In this document: in pieces, positions 8,690 through 18,393 of the stretch
How the letters are laid out: the number at the start of each line of letters is the position of its first letter
Numbering within the stretch: the stretch's first letter is position 1
Assembly (NCBI GenBank): GCA_034111645.1
Contig: JAWUWW010000039.1
Coordinates: forward strand, 1-64,000
Direction of reading: 5' to 3'
Length of the DNA stretch: 64,000 nt
Source of the DNA: CANLBN01 sp034111645
GTDB lineage: Bacteria > Pseudomonadota > Gammaproteobacteria > Pseudomonadales > Cellvibrionaceae
Program-made: the position numbers and the translations under genes
Notes under the pieces: model-generated
Databases searched by the model: none
Seen by the model: only the letters and a program-made list of their open reading frames with translations
Told to the model about the DNA's origin: nothing

Positions 8690-11600
8690 TTGGACATATT
8701 GCTGATAATTGACCATCTTTGGTTACTTATTTCTACCTTGTTTGTATTTTTAATGCAGGCGGGGTTTTTATGCTTGGAAAGTGGACGAACTCGCAGCAAA
8801 AATAATATTAACGTTGCGGCTAAAAATGTTAGCGATTTTATTATTTCAGCAATTATATTTTGGTTGTTTGGTTTTGGCTTGATGTTTGGTCCAAGTCTTC
8901 ATGGTTGGGTTGGCGGTGGTGACTTTGTCTTTGGTGAAAACAACAGCCCCTATCAGCTGCTATTTTTCATGTTTCAGATGATGTTTTGTAGTACTGCTGC
9001 TACCTTGACCTCTGGTGCCGTGGCTGAACGTATGCGCTTTTCTGGCTATATCTATATCACTATTATTCTTAGTGCTTTTATATATCCCGTGGCGGGTCAT
9101 TGGGTTTGGGCTAGCGTTTATTCAGAGACAAACCAAGGCTGGTTAGAAAAACTTGGCTTCGTCGATTTTGCTGGCTCAACGGTGGTGCATTCGGTAGGTG
9201 GATGGGTTGCTTTGGCAGCGGTATTAATTGTGGGTCCGCGACTTGGTCGATTTCAGAAAAACGTACAATTTCCATCTGGCAGTAACCTACCGATGGCAGC
9301 CCTGGGCACCATGCTGATTTGGTTTGGATGGTTTGGATTTAACGGTGGTAGTGCGCTCAGTTTCGATGAGTCGGTGCCAACAATTATTCTTAATACTTGC
9401 CTGTCTGGTATTTGGGGAGGATTAACCGCAACCCTTATTTATTACTACAGCAAAGGTTATTTTGATGTAGGCGCAGGTCTCAATGGCATTATTGCGGGAT
9501 TAGTCGGTATTACTGCGGCTTATGCAGTTAGCCCTATAGAGGCGGCATTAATTGGCATTGTTTCTGGTGTAGTTGTTCATTACGGTTCTGAGCTACTGGA
9601 TTATTTTCAAATAGATGATGCACTAAAAGTTATCCCCGCGCATTTGTTTGCCGGCATATGGGGTACATTAGCTGTGGGTATATTTGGGGATCCCGCTATA
9701 TTAGGTACGGGCTTAAGTGTCTCGCAGCAGATCATCATACAATTGTTTGGTGTAGTAGCGATTGGTTTGTTTAGCTTTTTACTAAGCTATGTTTTGATAT
9801 CAATTTACAACAAATATCAGCCCTTACGAGTGTCAAAAAAAGACGAGTTGAGAGGGCTTAACGTCAGTGAGCACAATGCTAATACTGAGCTAATTGAACT
9901 CTTAGATGAAATGCACGCGCATCAACAAGACGGTAATTGCGATATACCCGTAAAAGAGGAACCGTTCACTGAAGTTGGTCAGATAGCTAAAAAATACAAT
10001 CAGGTGATATCGAAAATTACCGATGAAATTCAATCTAGAGAAAAAGCTATTGATCAGTTTAAGGTAAGCGAAAGACGCAAGAGTGCCATCTTAGATGCCT
10101 CAATGGATTGTATTATTTCTATTCATAAAAAAGGTGATGTGATTGAATTTAATCCGGCGGCAGAGCGGGCACTTGGCATACTAAAGCACCAAATAATTGG
10201 CAATAATTTCATTGAATATTTCGCTCTCGATTCAGATAAAGAAAAATTTCATGATAGTCTCTTACATCAATTTTCTAATGCTGGCGGTTTAATTTTAAAT
10301 CGACGCACAGAAATCCAGTTAAAGCGTGCATCAGGGCAGACGTTTCCAGCAGAAATTACTATTAATAGCGCCAACTTGAGCGATGAAGAAAGGCGTGAAT
10401 ATACCTTTCATATTCGCGATGTTACTCAAGAGCAAAAAATTCAAGCGCGGTTAAATTTTTTAGCTTTTAAAGATCCATTAACGCACTTATCAAATCGTAC
10501 CCATTTGATGCGTCAATTGGAGCTAACGATCAACAGAAGTAAGCATAATAATGATATTGTTGCGTTATTTTTTTTAGATTTGGACAACTTTAAAAATATT
10601 AACGATACCTTGGGCCATAAAGCCGGTGATATTTTATTATGTGAAGTTGCTAAAAGACTAAATAGCGTATGTCGAGATGATGATATTGTCGCGCGCTTAG
10701 GTGGCGATGAATTTATCATTGTTATAACTGGCCATTTAAATAGCCCAATGATTTGTGAAAAAGCTCAACAAATATTGGACACAATGCGTGCAGCTGTCAC
10801 TATAAAAGATAAAACTTATGTGATTCCAACCAGTATCGGTGTTTCGGTTTCTATCGCCGGAATTAGCGACTCTGATGAAATGATTCAGCAAGCTGATATT
10901 GCCATGTATCATGCAAAATCCGAAGGCCGCGATAATTATCAACTTTATACACAGTTGATGGGAGAAAAGGCGCAAGAAAAAGGTGAATATGAAAGACGCA
11001 TACAAGCAGCTTTAGAGGAAAAACAATTTACGGTTGAATGCCAGCCAAAAGTTGATGCTCAAGCAAAAATGTATTCTATGGAGGCACTTATTCGTTGGCA
11101 TCATCCATCTGAGGGGATGATTTCACCTGCCGAATTCATTCCTTTTGCCGAGCAAAGTCATCTTATTATTTTAATTGGTGAGTATGTCATTACTAGAGTG
11201 CTCGAGACCATGAGAGCATGGCTTGATAAAGGTTATAAAGTATTACCTATTTCAATTAATATTGCGGGGCGTCATTTATTATCACCTGATTTAATACCCT
11301 TTCTTCGCGCTCAGTTAGTTAAATATAATATAGAAGGTAAATTTATAGAAATTGAAATTACTGAGAGCATGCTTATTGACGACATTAAAACCTGTGTCTC
11401 AATACTCAATGAAGTAAAAGCTTTGGGTTGTACTGTATCAATAGATGATTTTGGAACAGGGTATTCTTCGCTGAGTTATTTAAAAATACTGCCTTTAGAT
11501 GTGTTGAAAGTGGATCAATCCTTTGTCGCCGAAAGTGCCACTCAAAATGAAGATGCGCAAATATGCGCCACTATAATAACTTTAGCCAAGAGCTTAAATT

Positions 11601-11743
11601 TAAAAACAGTTGCAGAAGGTGTCGAGGCTATTGAGCAGCTAGAGACTTTAAAAGATATGGGCTGTGATTTTTTTCAAGGATATTATTTTTACAAGCCACA
11701 AAAGTCTGACGTCATTGAGACTTTGTTAGAAAAAAGTAATTAA
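8690..11743 (+). CDS. Ammonium transporter fused to PAS-GGDEF-EAL
   Basis: A 1017-residue fusion. Residues 1-390 form an Amt/MEP ammonium channel with about 11 membrane segments. Both pore histidines appear intact, in STVVHSVGG and PAHLFAGIWG. A linker (about 390-465) leads to a PAS domain (465-590), a GGDEF domain (595-755; motif RLGGDEF with an RDDD I-site before it) and an EAL domain (770-1015). The EAL domain keeps EALIRW, ITES, DDFGTG, KVDQSF and AEGVE, so synthesis and breakdown of c-di-GMP both look possible. It is probably an ammonium-sensing regulator in the inner membrane. No glnK is adjacent. The TTG start is the best available; no ATG lies near it in frame. Confidence 0.93.
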   Translation: MDILLIIDHLWLLISTLFVFLMQAGFLCLESGRTRSKNNINVAAKNVSDFIISAIIFWLFGFGLMFGPSLHGWVGGGDFVFGENNSPYQLLFFMFQMMFCSTAATLTSGAVAERMRFSGYIYITIILSAFIYPVAGHWVWASVYSETNQGWLEKLGFVDFAGSTVVHSVGGWVALAAVLIVGPRLGRFQKNVQFPSGSNLPMAALGTMLIWFGWFGFNGGSALSFDESVPTIILNTCLSGIWGGLTATLIYYYSKGYFDVGAGLNGIIAGLVGITAAYAVSPIEAALIGIVSGVVVHYGSELLDYFQIDDALKVIPAHLFAGIWGTLAVGIFGDPAILGTGLSVSQQIIIQLFGVVAIGLFSFLLSYVLISIYNKYQPLRVSKKDELRGLNVSEHNANTELIELLDEMHAHQQDGNCDIPVKEEPFTEVGQIAKKYNQVISKITDEIQSREKAIDQFKVSERRKSAILDASMDCIISIHKKGDVIEFNPAAERALGILKHQIIGNNFIEYFALDSDKEKFHDSLLHQFSNAGGLILNRRTEIQLKRASGQTFPAEITINSANLSDEERREYTFHIRDVTQEQKIQARLNFLAFKDPLTHLSNRTHLMRQLELTINRSKHNNDIVALFFLDLDNFKNINDTLGHKAGDILLCEVAKRLNSVCRDDDIVARLGGDEFIIVITGHLNSPMICEKAQQILDTMRAAVTIKDKTYVIPTSIGVSVSIAGISDSDEMIQQADIAMYHAKSEGRDNYQLYTQLMGEKAQEKGEYERRIQAALEEKQFTVECQPKVDAQAKMYSMEALIRWHHPSEGMISPAEFIPFAEQSHLIILIGEYVITRVLETMRAWLDKGYKVLPISINIAGRHLLSPDLIPFLRAQLVKYNIEGKFIEIEITESMLIDDIKTCVSILNEVKALGCTVSIDDFGTGYSSLSYLKILPLDVLKVDQSFVAESATQNEDAQICATIITLAKSLNLKTVAEGVEAIEQLETLKDMGCDFFQGYYFYKPQKSDVIETLLEKSN

Positions 11744-12263
11744 TTTTTAAATAAAGTTAGTTATAAATTTATAAAAAACAATTTATTTTTAGCGCAAACG
11801 GTTTAATAAAATTATATTATGCCGTCAGCAATACTTAAGCATTAAAAATATAACTTTAAAAAAGGATCAAAAGCTTTGAAATTATAAATAAATTTTTCTT
11901 AAATATATATCAAGTTAAAAATCTTCTCAGTAATTTTTATTTTGTTAAATGGGATGAGTTTTTGTATTGATGCGGTTTCATTGTCTAAAAATATTGCTAT
12001 ATATAAATAGCCCTTAAGTCTGTATAAGTTTTCCAAGTCTTTGCTTTATGCATAGGAAAATATATGAAATAAATTAACTTTCGATCTCAGTATATAAAGT
12101 TTAATCGTTTAAAAATCCTTAAATAAATCAAATAGTAGTGTCTTTTATTTATTTCTTTTGGCTTCTTCAAAAAAAGTGTTAATTTCAAATTGGTCTCAAA
12201 AAGTTAAACTTTTAGTCCTTCCTTAGAGTACAAAGTTGTAAGATTATAAAAAAGGAGAATATT
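11744..12263. other. AT-rich intergenic region, 520 bp
   Basis: Very AT-rich sequence after the fusion gene and before a small membrane-protein gene. No open frame, tRNA, clear terminator or repeat was found. It probably contains the promoter of the 12264 gene, which has a strong ribosome binding site (AAAGGAG at 12251-12257). Confidence 0.4.
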
Positions 12264-12794
12264 ATGAGACGGTTATATTATCTAACAGAAAATATAAATT
12301 CAGCAGAGAAACTTTCAGATTGTTTACATGCAAAAGGCATTGCAGACAGAAACTTTCATGTTTACGGTAAAGATAAAGCTCAAATTGTAAAGCGCCATCT
12401 GAAAGCTACAACGCCATTGTATGAATTAGATATTATTCGTTCGGGCGAGCGCGGTACGCTAGCGGGGTTTTTTGTCGGTGCAATTGTCATCGCTGTATTA
12501 ATGGCAGTCACAAACTTTGCGCAAAGTTTGCATTGGGGGTGGATTGTCGGCGGTGTTGCTTTGTTCACGCTCTTTGGGGCTTGGATTGGCGGTCTTATAG
12601 GAGTTTCTACAAAAAATTATAAAACTAAAAAATTCCAAAATAACATAGAGGCAGGACAATTTCTGTTAATCATCGATGTTAATATGAGTCAATCAAAATT
12701 AGTCAAAGCCATAGTGGCAGAACAATTTGATGATATAAAGAGAGCTGGTGAAGATACAACTATTGTCAGCCCTTTCGAAACTGCTGAATCATAA
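12264..12794 (+). CDS. Conserved small membrane protein of unknown function
   Basis: A 176-residue protein. A soluble N-terminal part (residues 1-65, starting MRRLYYLTENINSAEKL) is followed by two hydrophobic segments at about 68-88 and 94-116, rich in glycine, and then a soluble C-terminal part. The layout resembles small DUF1269-like or stress-type membrane proteins of Pseudomonas and relatives that are often left as hypothetical; I do not know a function. The start is strongly supported by AAAGGAG followed by ATG. It appears to be a single-gene unit, followed by an inverted repeat and then rnr. Confidence 0.75.
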   Translation: MRRLYYLTENINSAEKLSDCLHAKGIADRNFHVYGKDKAQIVKRHLKATTPLYELDIIRSGERGTLAGFFVGAIVIAVLMAVTNFAQSLHWGWIVGGVALFTLFGAWIGGLIGVSTKNYKTKKFQNNIEAGQFLLIIDVNMSQSKLVKAIVAEQFDDIKRAGEDTTIVSPFETAES

Positions 12795-12807
12795 GAACTG
12801 TTTTCAA

Positions 12808-12845
12808 GCAACGGTGAATAGCATAAAGATGACACTCACCGTTGC
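12808..12845 (+). terminator. Inverted repeat, terminator-like
   Basis: A perfect 10-base stem GCAACGGTGA (12808-12817) pairs with TCACCGTTGC (12836-12845) across an 18-base loop. Flanking TCAA and TTGA extend the symmetry with a bulge. It lies 13 bases after the stop of the 12264 gene. No T-run follows, so it may be a weak terminator or an mRNA end-stabilising hairpin. Confidence 0.45.
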
Positions 12846-12980
12846 CTGCTTGAGTTAATAACCCTCCTCGTATATTCACCATCGTGATTCCTGTATAGTT
12901 ATAGTATTCAATCAATTGATCGATTTCGTTCGACAGCTGACATAATCATATTCTGACCATTAAATTGAAGATAATCATAA

Positions 12981-15497
12981 GTGAAACCAACTAAAGATCC
13001 ACACGCGAGTCGCGAGTCTAAAAAATATGCCAAACCTATTGCGAGTCGAGAACTCATTCTCGAAATACTAGCGCAATCAACGGGCCCTATGCCTCACAAA
13101 AATCTAGTAGAGGCTTTAGGTGTTAAAGACGACGATGACTTCGAAGCATTACGCAGGCGCTTGGGCGCTATGGAGCGTGATGGACAGATTCATAGTAATC
13201 GTAAAAAAGCCTATGCTATTGTCGATAAGCTAAATTTAATACGTGGCAAAATACAGGGTCATCGTGACGGTTATGGCTTTGTAATAGCGACTGATGGCGA
13301 AGACGTATACCTTCATTCCCGTCAGATGCGTAAGGTGTTTCATGGCGATGAGGTTTTAGCGCGCCAAGCCTCTACGGGTGTTCATGGTCGTCGCGACGGT
13401 GTTATTGTTGAGGTGGTTGCGCATAATACTAGACAACTAGTGGGCCGGTATCATTTTGAGCAGGGTTATGGTTTTGTTCGTCCCGATAACGCGAGACTGG
13501 GGCACGATGTATTAGTCACCAAAGACAATACAATGGGCGCCACACATAACCAATTTGTGACGGTAGAAATCACCCGACAACCCTCGCGCGATAACTTACC
13601 GATGGGAAAAATTATAGAAGTGCTAGGCGATCATATGGCGCCAGGCATGGAGATTGATGTCGCTATTCGTGCTCATGATTTACCTCATGAGTGGCCTGTA
13701 AATGTTCAGTCCGAAGCGTCTAAGCTTGCGCAAACTGTTGCTGCCAAAGACATTAAAAACCGTATCGATTTACGCAAGTTACCATTTGTTACTATTGATG
13801 GTGAAGATGCTCGTGACTTTGATGATGCCGTATATTGTGAAGCAAAAAAAACAGGGGGTTGGCGCTTGTATGTGGCAATCGCCGATGTCTCGCATTATGT
13901 CACTATTAATAGTGCCTTAGACGATGAAGCTCAAGTTCGCAGTACTTCGGTTTATTTTCCAGATTTTGTTTTACCAATGTTGCCCGAGGCACTATCAAAT
14001 GGATTGTGTTCTTTAAATCCAAAAGTTGATCGTCTTACAATGGTTTGCGAGATGACAATCAGTGCTGCAGGTAAAGTCAGTGGTTATCAGTTTTATGAAA
14101 GTGTTATTTATTCTCATGCACGTCTCACCTATACTAAAGTCAATGAGATCTTAAATGCCCATGAAAGTAACCATGCTTTACGTGAAGAATATAAAGACGT
14201 GGTTGCTCATATTGACGAATTATATTTACTATATAAAGCTCTGCGTAAAACGCGAGAAGCGCGCGGGGCTATTGATTTTGAAACAACAGAAACGCGAATT
14301 ATTTTTGATGATGGTCGCAAAATAGATAAGATCGTTCCCGTTATACGTAACGATGCACATAAACTTATCGAAGAGTGTATGTTGTGTGCGAATGTGTCTG
14401 CGGCTAGGTTTATTGAGAAGCACGAACTCAATGGTTTGTTTCGTGTACACAATGGCCCTAAAGAGCAAAAGCTAGCCAATTTAAAAATATTTTTAGGTGC
14501 ATTAGGTCTAAGCCTACCAAGTAGCGCTCCAACACCATCCGACTACCAACGTCTACTCGAAAAAATATCTGACAGGCCCGATTCAAAAATTATTCAAACT
14601 GTGATGTTGCGAAGTTTATCTCAAGCAATGTACCAGCCCGATAATCAAGGCCACTTTGGTTTAGCTTATGATGCTTACGCTCATTTTACATCGCCAATTC
14701 GACGCTATCCCGATTTGCTCGTGCATCGCGCTATTCGCTCAATAGTAAGAAGTAAAAAACAAACATCATATGTAAAGCGAGCTGATGGGGCAACTGACTT
14801 ACCAAAAAAATCTATTTACCCCTACACCATTGAAAATATGATTATGCTCGGCGAGCATACTTCGATGGCTGAACGTCGCGCTGATGAAGCCACACGAGAT
14901 GTCGTTAGTTGGCTAAAATGTGAATATTTACAAAATCATGTCGGCGATATTTTTCAGGGTGTTGTTACTGGCGTGACCAATTTTGGTTTATTTGTTGAGC
15001 TATTAGATGTTTATGCTGAAGGTCTACTGCATATTACGGGTTTACCCTCAGATTACTATCGTTTTGAGGAAGCTCATCATAGATTAGTAGGTGAGCGAAC
15101 CAATAGAGTTTTTTCTCTAGGTGATGTGTTAACGGTTCAAGTTGCTAGTGTCAAATTAGATGAGCGCAAGGTTGATTTTGAATTAATAGAAAGCCCATCT
15201 CAGAAAAAAGACAATGATGCTCGTCGTAAAAAATATTCGGCGCAAGATAAAACGTCTAATAAAAAATCAGACAAGAAATTCAAGTCATCTAGAGCCAATA
15301 AAAACAAACCCTCTAAAAAAATACAACCAAATAAGTCAGCTTCAGGTAAGGTTGCAAATGAAAGGCTTGTAAAAAAAGTTGAACTTAAAAAAAAGAAGAC
15401 GACAACACCAAAGGCAAAGTTAAAAGTTGAGAAAAAGAAAAGAACAGTAAAAGAAAAAATTGAAAAAATGAAAAATGATATTTCAAACTTCTTTTAA
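12981..15497 (+). CDS. rnr: Ribonuclease R
   Basis: An 838-residue 3'-5' exoribonuclease of the RNB family that degrades structured RNA. In order: an N-terminal winged-helix region (about 20-90), cold-shock RNA-binding domains (about 90-240), the RNB catalytic domain (about 262-590) with the acidic cluster in DGEDARDFDDAVY, and an S1 domain (about 650-730). A lysine-rich tail of about 105 residues follows, as in other RNase R proteins. The start is GTG with a weak upstream GAAG. It probably shares a transcript with rlmB, 31 bp downstream, an order also found in E. coli. Confidence 0.95.
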   Translation: MKPTKDPHASRESKKYAKPIASRELILEILAQSTGPMPHKNLVEALGVKDDDDFEALRRRLGAMERDGQIHSNRKKAYAIVDKLNLIRGKIQGHRDGYGFVIATDGEDVYLHSRQMRKVFHGDEVLARQASTGVHGRRDGVIVEVVAHNTRQLVGRYHFEQGYGFVRPDNARLGHDVLVTKDNTMGATHNQFVTVEITRQPSRDNLPMGKIIEVLGDHMAPGMEIDVAIRAHDLPHEWPVNVQSEASKLAQTVAAKDIKNRIDLRKLPFVTIDGEDARDFDDAVYCEAKKTGGWRLYVAIADVSHYVTINSALDDEAQVRSTSVYFPDFVLPMLPEALSNGLCSLNPKVDRLTMVCEMTISAAGKVSGYQFYESVIYSHARLTYTKVNEILNAHESNHALREEYKDVVAHIDELYLLYKALRKTREARGAIDFETTETRIIFDDGRKIDKIVPVIRNDAHKLIEECMLCANVSAARFIEKHELNGLFRVHNGPKEQKLANLKIFLGALGLSLPSSAPTPSDYQRLLEKISDRPDSKIIQTVMLRSLSQAMYQPDNQGHFGLAYDAYAHFTSPIRRYPDLLVHRAIRSIVRSKKQTSYVKRADGATDLPKKSIYPYTIENMIMLGEHTSMAERRADEATRDVVSWLKCEYLQNHVGDIFQGVVTGVTNFGLFVELLDVYAEGLLHITGLPSDYYRFEEAHHRLVGERTNRVFSLGDVLTVQVASVKLDERKVDFELIESPSQKKDNDARRKKYSAQDKTSNKKSDKKFKSSRANKNKPSKKIQPNKSASGKVANERLVKKVELKKKKTTTPKAKLKVEKKKRTVKEKIEKMKNDISNFF

Positions 15498-15528
15498 AAC
15501 AAATTGACAAGTAGAAATGGCAAAGTAG

Positions 15529-16293
15529 ATGGCTCAAAACGATAAAAAAATGGACAAAACAATTGTCTATGGATTTCATGCAGTAGAAGCATTATTAAAA
15601 AATCCTAAAAGCACAACTACAGCACTATACTTATTATCAGGCCGAAATGATAAGCGCTTAAATCTGTTACAAAAAATGGCAGACCAGTCAGTCACAATAG
15701 AATGGGTGGCAAGGGATGTCTTAGATACGATGGTCGATGCTAATCATCAGGGAGTTGTGGCAATATCTGCCTCAACTACGGAAAGTTATGATGAAGGCTA
15801 TTTAAAAAGCCACTTGCCAAAATTAATCGAGGCCGGAATAAATCCTTTTATTTTGGTGCTTGATGGAATCACTGATCCGCATAATCTTGGCGCTTGCATG
15901 CGCTCTGCCGATGCTGCTGGCGTGCAATTTGTTGTTGTTCCTAAAGATAATTCTGCGCCTCTTAATGCTGTTGTCTCTAAGGTTGCTTGCGGCGCTGCTG
16001 AAGTTGTTCCATTAATACGCGTGACTAATTTGGCGCGAACACTGCAATGGCTACAGCAGCAAGGGGTATGGATATTAGGCGCGGCAGGTGAAGCTGAACA
16101 GCATCATTTTCAAGCAGACCTTAAAGGCTCCTTAGCTATAGTAATGGGTTCTGAAGGTAAAGGTTTGCGCCGATTAACTCGCGAATATTGTGATGGACTT
16201 ATCCGTATTCCAATGGTGGGTAGCGTCAGTAGTCTAAACGTTTCTGTCGCAACGGGTATATGTTTGTTTGAGGCTTTGCGGCAAAGACAGTAA
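15529..16293 (+). CDS. rlmB: 23S rRNA (guanosine-2'-O-)-methyltransferase RlmB
   Basis: A 254-residue SPOUT methyltransferase that modifies G2251 in 23S rRNA using S-adenosylmethionine. It has an N-terminal substrate-binding domain beginning VYGFHAVEALLKNP, then the knotted SpoU domain with LDGITDPHNLGACMRSADAAG (motif 1 region), IVMGSEGKGLRRL and IPMVGSVSSLNVSVA. These are the three classic SpoU motifs and all look intact. It follows rnr by 31 bp, the standard order, which suggests co-transcription. Confidence 0.95.
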   Translation: MAQNDKKMDKTIVYGFHAVEALLKNPKSTTTALYLLSGRNDKRLNLLQKMADQSVTIEWVARDVLDTMVDANHQGVVAISASTTESYDEGYLKSHLPKLIEAGINPFILVLDGITDPHNLGACMRSADAAGVQFVVVPKDNSAPLNAVVSKVACGAAEVVPLIRVTNLARTLQWLQQQGVWILGAAGEAEQHHFQADLKGSLAIVMGSEGKGLRRLTREYCDGLIRIPMVGSVSSLNVSVATGICLFEALRQRQ

Positions 16294-16317
16294 GCCATAA
16301 AGACGTAATATAGCGCT

Positions 16318-17370
16318 ATGATATATGTTATTTTTAAAAAAATTGGCATAAGATTTTTATTGTTAAGCTTAGTTCTTGTAATACAAGCCTGTTCATCTGT
16401 TGGATATTATGCGCAGAGTGTGGTTGGTCATACAGCATTAATGCTTGCTCGTCAGCCCGTTGAAAATATTATTGAAACTGCGGACGATTCCCTTAAGAAA
16501 AAACTAATTACCTCGAAAGAAATTAGAAAATTTTCTATCGAAGAATTAAACCTACCTAATAATAAAAGCTATACAAGCTATGTTGATTTGAAAAATTCAC
16601 CACCTGTTTGGAATGTTGTCGCCGCAAAAGAATTTTCATTAACACCTATGCAGTGGTGTTATTTATTGATTGGCTGCGCTAGCTATCGCGGATATTATAA
16701 TAAGCATATAGCAGACAGCTACGCAGCAGGATTAAAAAATAAAGGTTTTGATGTGTATGTTGGGGGTGTTGGCGCATATTCTACCTTGGGTTTTTTTGCT
16801 GACCCTTTAACCTCTATTATGCTTGATCGAGATGATGCCTCTTTAGCTGAGCTAATATTTCATGAGCTTTCTCATCAGCAAATGTATATAAAAAACGACA
16901 CACGCTTTAATGAAGCCTTTGCAACTGTTGTTGGTGAAAAAGGCGCAGTTTTGTGGTTGAAAAAAACTCTGCGCAGCAGTTTATTGAAAGATTATAATGA
17001 GCGTTTACTGGTTCAGGTCGACTTTGTTGAACTAGTGAATGAAACTAAAAAGAAATTGAAAGTTTTATACGAAAAGCAATTGCCAGATGATATTAAGCGT
17101 AATAAAAAGCTACTTATTTTTGATGATATGAAAAAAGACTATGAGCAATTAAAGATAACCAAATGGAATGGAAAAGATTGGTATAAGCGATGGTTTGATG
17201 AACCTATCAATAATGCTCGCCTAGTATCAGTTGCTACTTATTATGATTTAGTGCCAAATTTTATCAATTTATTTGAAGCATGCAGACAAGATTTTTCAAG
17301 ATTTTATCTTAAAGTAAAAGAAATTTCAAAAACAAAAAAAAGAATAATCAATCCTGACTGCGAAATATAA
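16318..17370 (+). CDS. Putative lipoprotein aminopeptidase (PF10023 type)
   Basis: A 350-residue protein with an N-terminal lipoprotein signal ending VLVIQAC (Cys25), so it is probably membrane-anchored and faces the periplasm. A zinc-peptidase motif HELSH occurs in LIFHELSHQQMY near residue 180, followed by a glutamate-containing NEAFATVVGE about 18 residues later, the usual third ligand. This matches the predicted aminopeptidase family of PF10023. The substrate is unknown. It is 24 bp after rlmB and may be the last gene of the rnr transcript. It converges with the diguanylate cyclase, 18 bp away. Confidence 0.8.
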   Translation: MIYVIFKKIGIRFLLLSLVLVIQACSSVGYYAQSVVGHTALMLARQPVENIIETADDSLKKKLITSKEIRKFSIEELNLPNNKSYTSYVDLKNSPPVWNVVAAKEFSLTPMQWCYLLIGCASYRGYYNKHIADSYAAGLKNKGFDVYVGGVGAYSTLGFFADPLTSIMLDRDDASLAELIFHELSHQQMYIKNDTRFNEAFATVVGEKGAVLWLKKTLRSSLLKDYNERLLVQVDFVELVNETKKKLKVLYEKQLPDDIKRNKKLLIFDDMKKDYEQLKITKWNGKDWYKRWFDEPINNARLVSVATYYDLVPNFINLFEACRQDFSRFYLKVKEISKTKKRIINPDCEI

Positions 17371-17388
17371 ACTAAACTAGTTTTCATT

Positions 17389-18375
17389 TTATGTAGCTTT
17401 AGCTATAGCATCTGAAAATACTGTGAGTTGGTTTCGGCCATTCACTTTTGAATGATATAATGCTTTGTCAGCACGGTTTATCCATTCTGTTGCTGATGTT
17501 AGTGATTCTTCATATGTGGACAAGCCAAAACTCGCAGTCAATTTTATAGACTTATCTTCGTAATTGACTATCTCCGCTTCAATTTTTTTACGTATTCGAT
17601 CAGCTAATACCTCGGCAGAAAAAAGTGGAGTGTGGGGTAATAAGATAACGTACTCTTCGCCACCGTAACGTCCTGCAACATCTGTTTTGCGGATACATTT
17701 TTGCGTTATTTCTGCCACTCTCTTAATGACTTCATCACCTGCAGGATATCCATAACTATCATTTACTTTTTTGAAGTGATCGACATCAAAAATAATTAAC
17801 GAGCATTGTTCTTGATAACGTTTTAGTCGATCAAACTCTTTTATAAGTTGATCTTCCCATGTTTTACGATTAAGTAATTGGGTTAAGCCATCAATACAAC
17901 TAATAATTTCTAATTTTTCGTTAGCTGCTTCGAGCTCTATTTTATTAATGGCTTGTTCTGTTACATCATAGATAATTAAACAAATACTAGAGATTTCTCC
18001 CGTTAAACCTTGGATAGGAATGAAGGTGCTGTTTTGATACATAAATTCAGCTCGACCAGTAATTGGTCGATAATTATTAAAACGGAATAAATAGGGTCTT
18101 TGTTCCCATGTTGTAAACGCAGAATTTTTAAGTAAATAAATCGACTCAACTTTCCGATTAAACCATTTCTCATCTATTTCATCGAAGCTTTCGAATAAAT
18201 TTTTTCCAATAACTTCCTCGGCATACAAGGAGCTATGATTTTGCATAAAGCTATTCCAGAGTTGGATATTGTAATCTTTGTCGAGCAATACAAGACCTAC
18301 ATCAACATTCTGTACGACATCCATAATCCACTGAAAGTCATCCGTTATGTGCATCTTGTCTGAAAGTTCGGCCAT
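17389..18375 (-). CDS. PAS-GGDEF diguanylate cyclase
   Basis: A 328-residue cytosolic protein. A PAS domain (about residues 10-145) begins MDVVQNVDVGLVLLD, and a GGDEF domain (about 155-320) contains FDVDHFKKVNDSYGY and the active-site motif RYGGEEY. An RKTD I-site for product inhibition precedes it by five residues. The Tyr in place of the usual Phe in GGEEF is conservative. It should make c-di-GMP from two GTP. It lies 18 bp downstream of the cheC-like gene on the same strand, so the two are probably one operon in which CheC activity and c-di-GMP synthesis are linked. Confidence 0.9.
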   Translation of the reverse strand: MAELSDKMHITDDFQWIMDVVQNVDVGLVLLDKDYNIQLWNSFMQNHSSLYAEEVIGKNLFESFDEIDEKWFNRKVESIYLLKNSAFTTWEQRPYLFRFNNYRPITGRAEFMYQNSTFIPIQGLTGEISSICLIIYDVTEQAINKIELEAANEKLEIISCIDGLTQLLNRKTWEDQLIKEFDRLKRYQEQCSLIIFDVDHFKKVNDSYGYPAGDEVIKRVAEITQKCIRKTDVAGRYGGEEYVILLPHTPLFSAEVLADRIRKKIEAEIVNYEDKSIKLTASFGLSTYEESLTSATEWINRADKALYHSKVNGRNQLTVFSDAIAKAT

Positions 18376-18393
18376 GATTTAATCCAAAATTAC

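Noticed and set aside
15385..15579. Minus-strand frame over the end of rnr
   Set aside because: It is the reverse of the lysine-rich RNase R tail, giving a phenylalanine-rich shadow.
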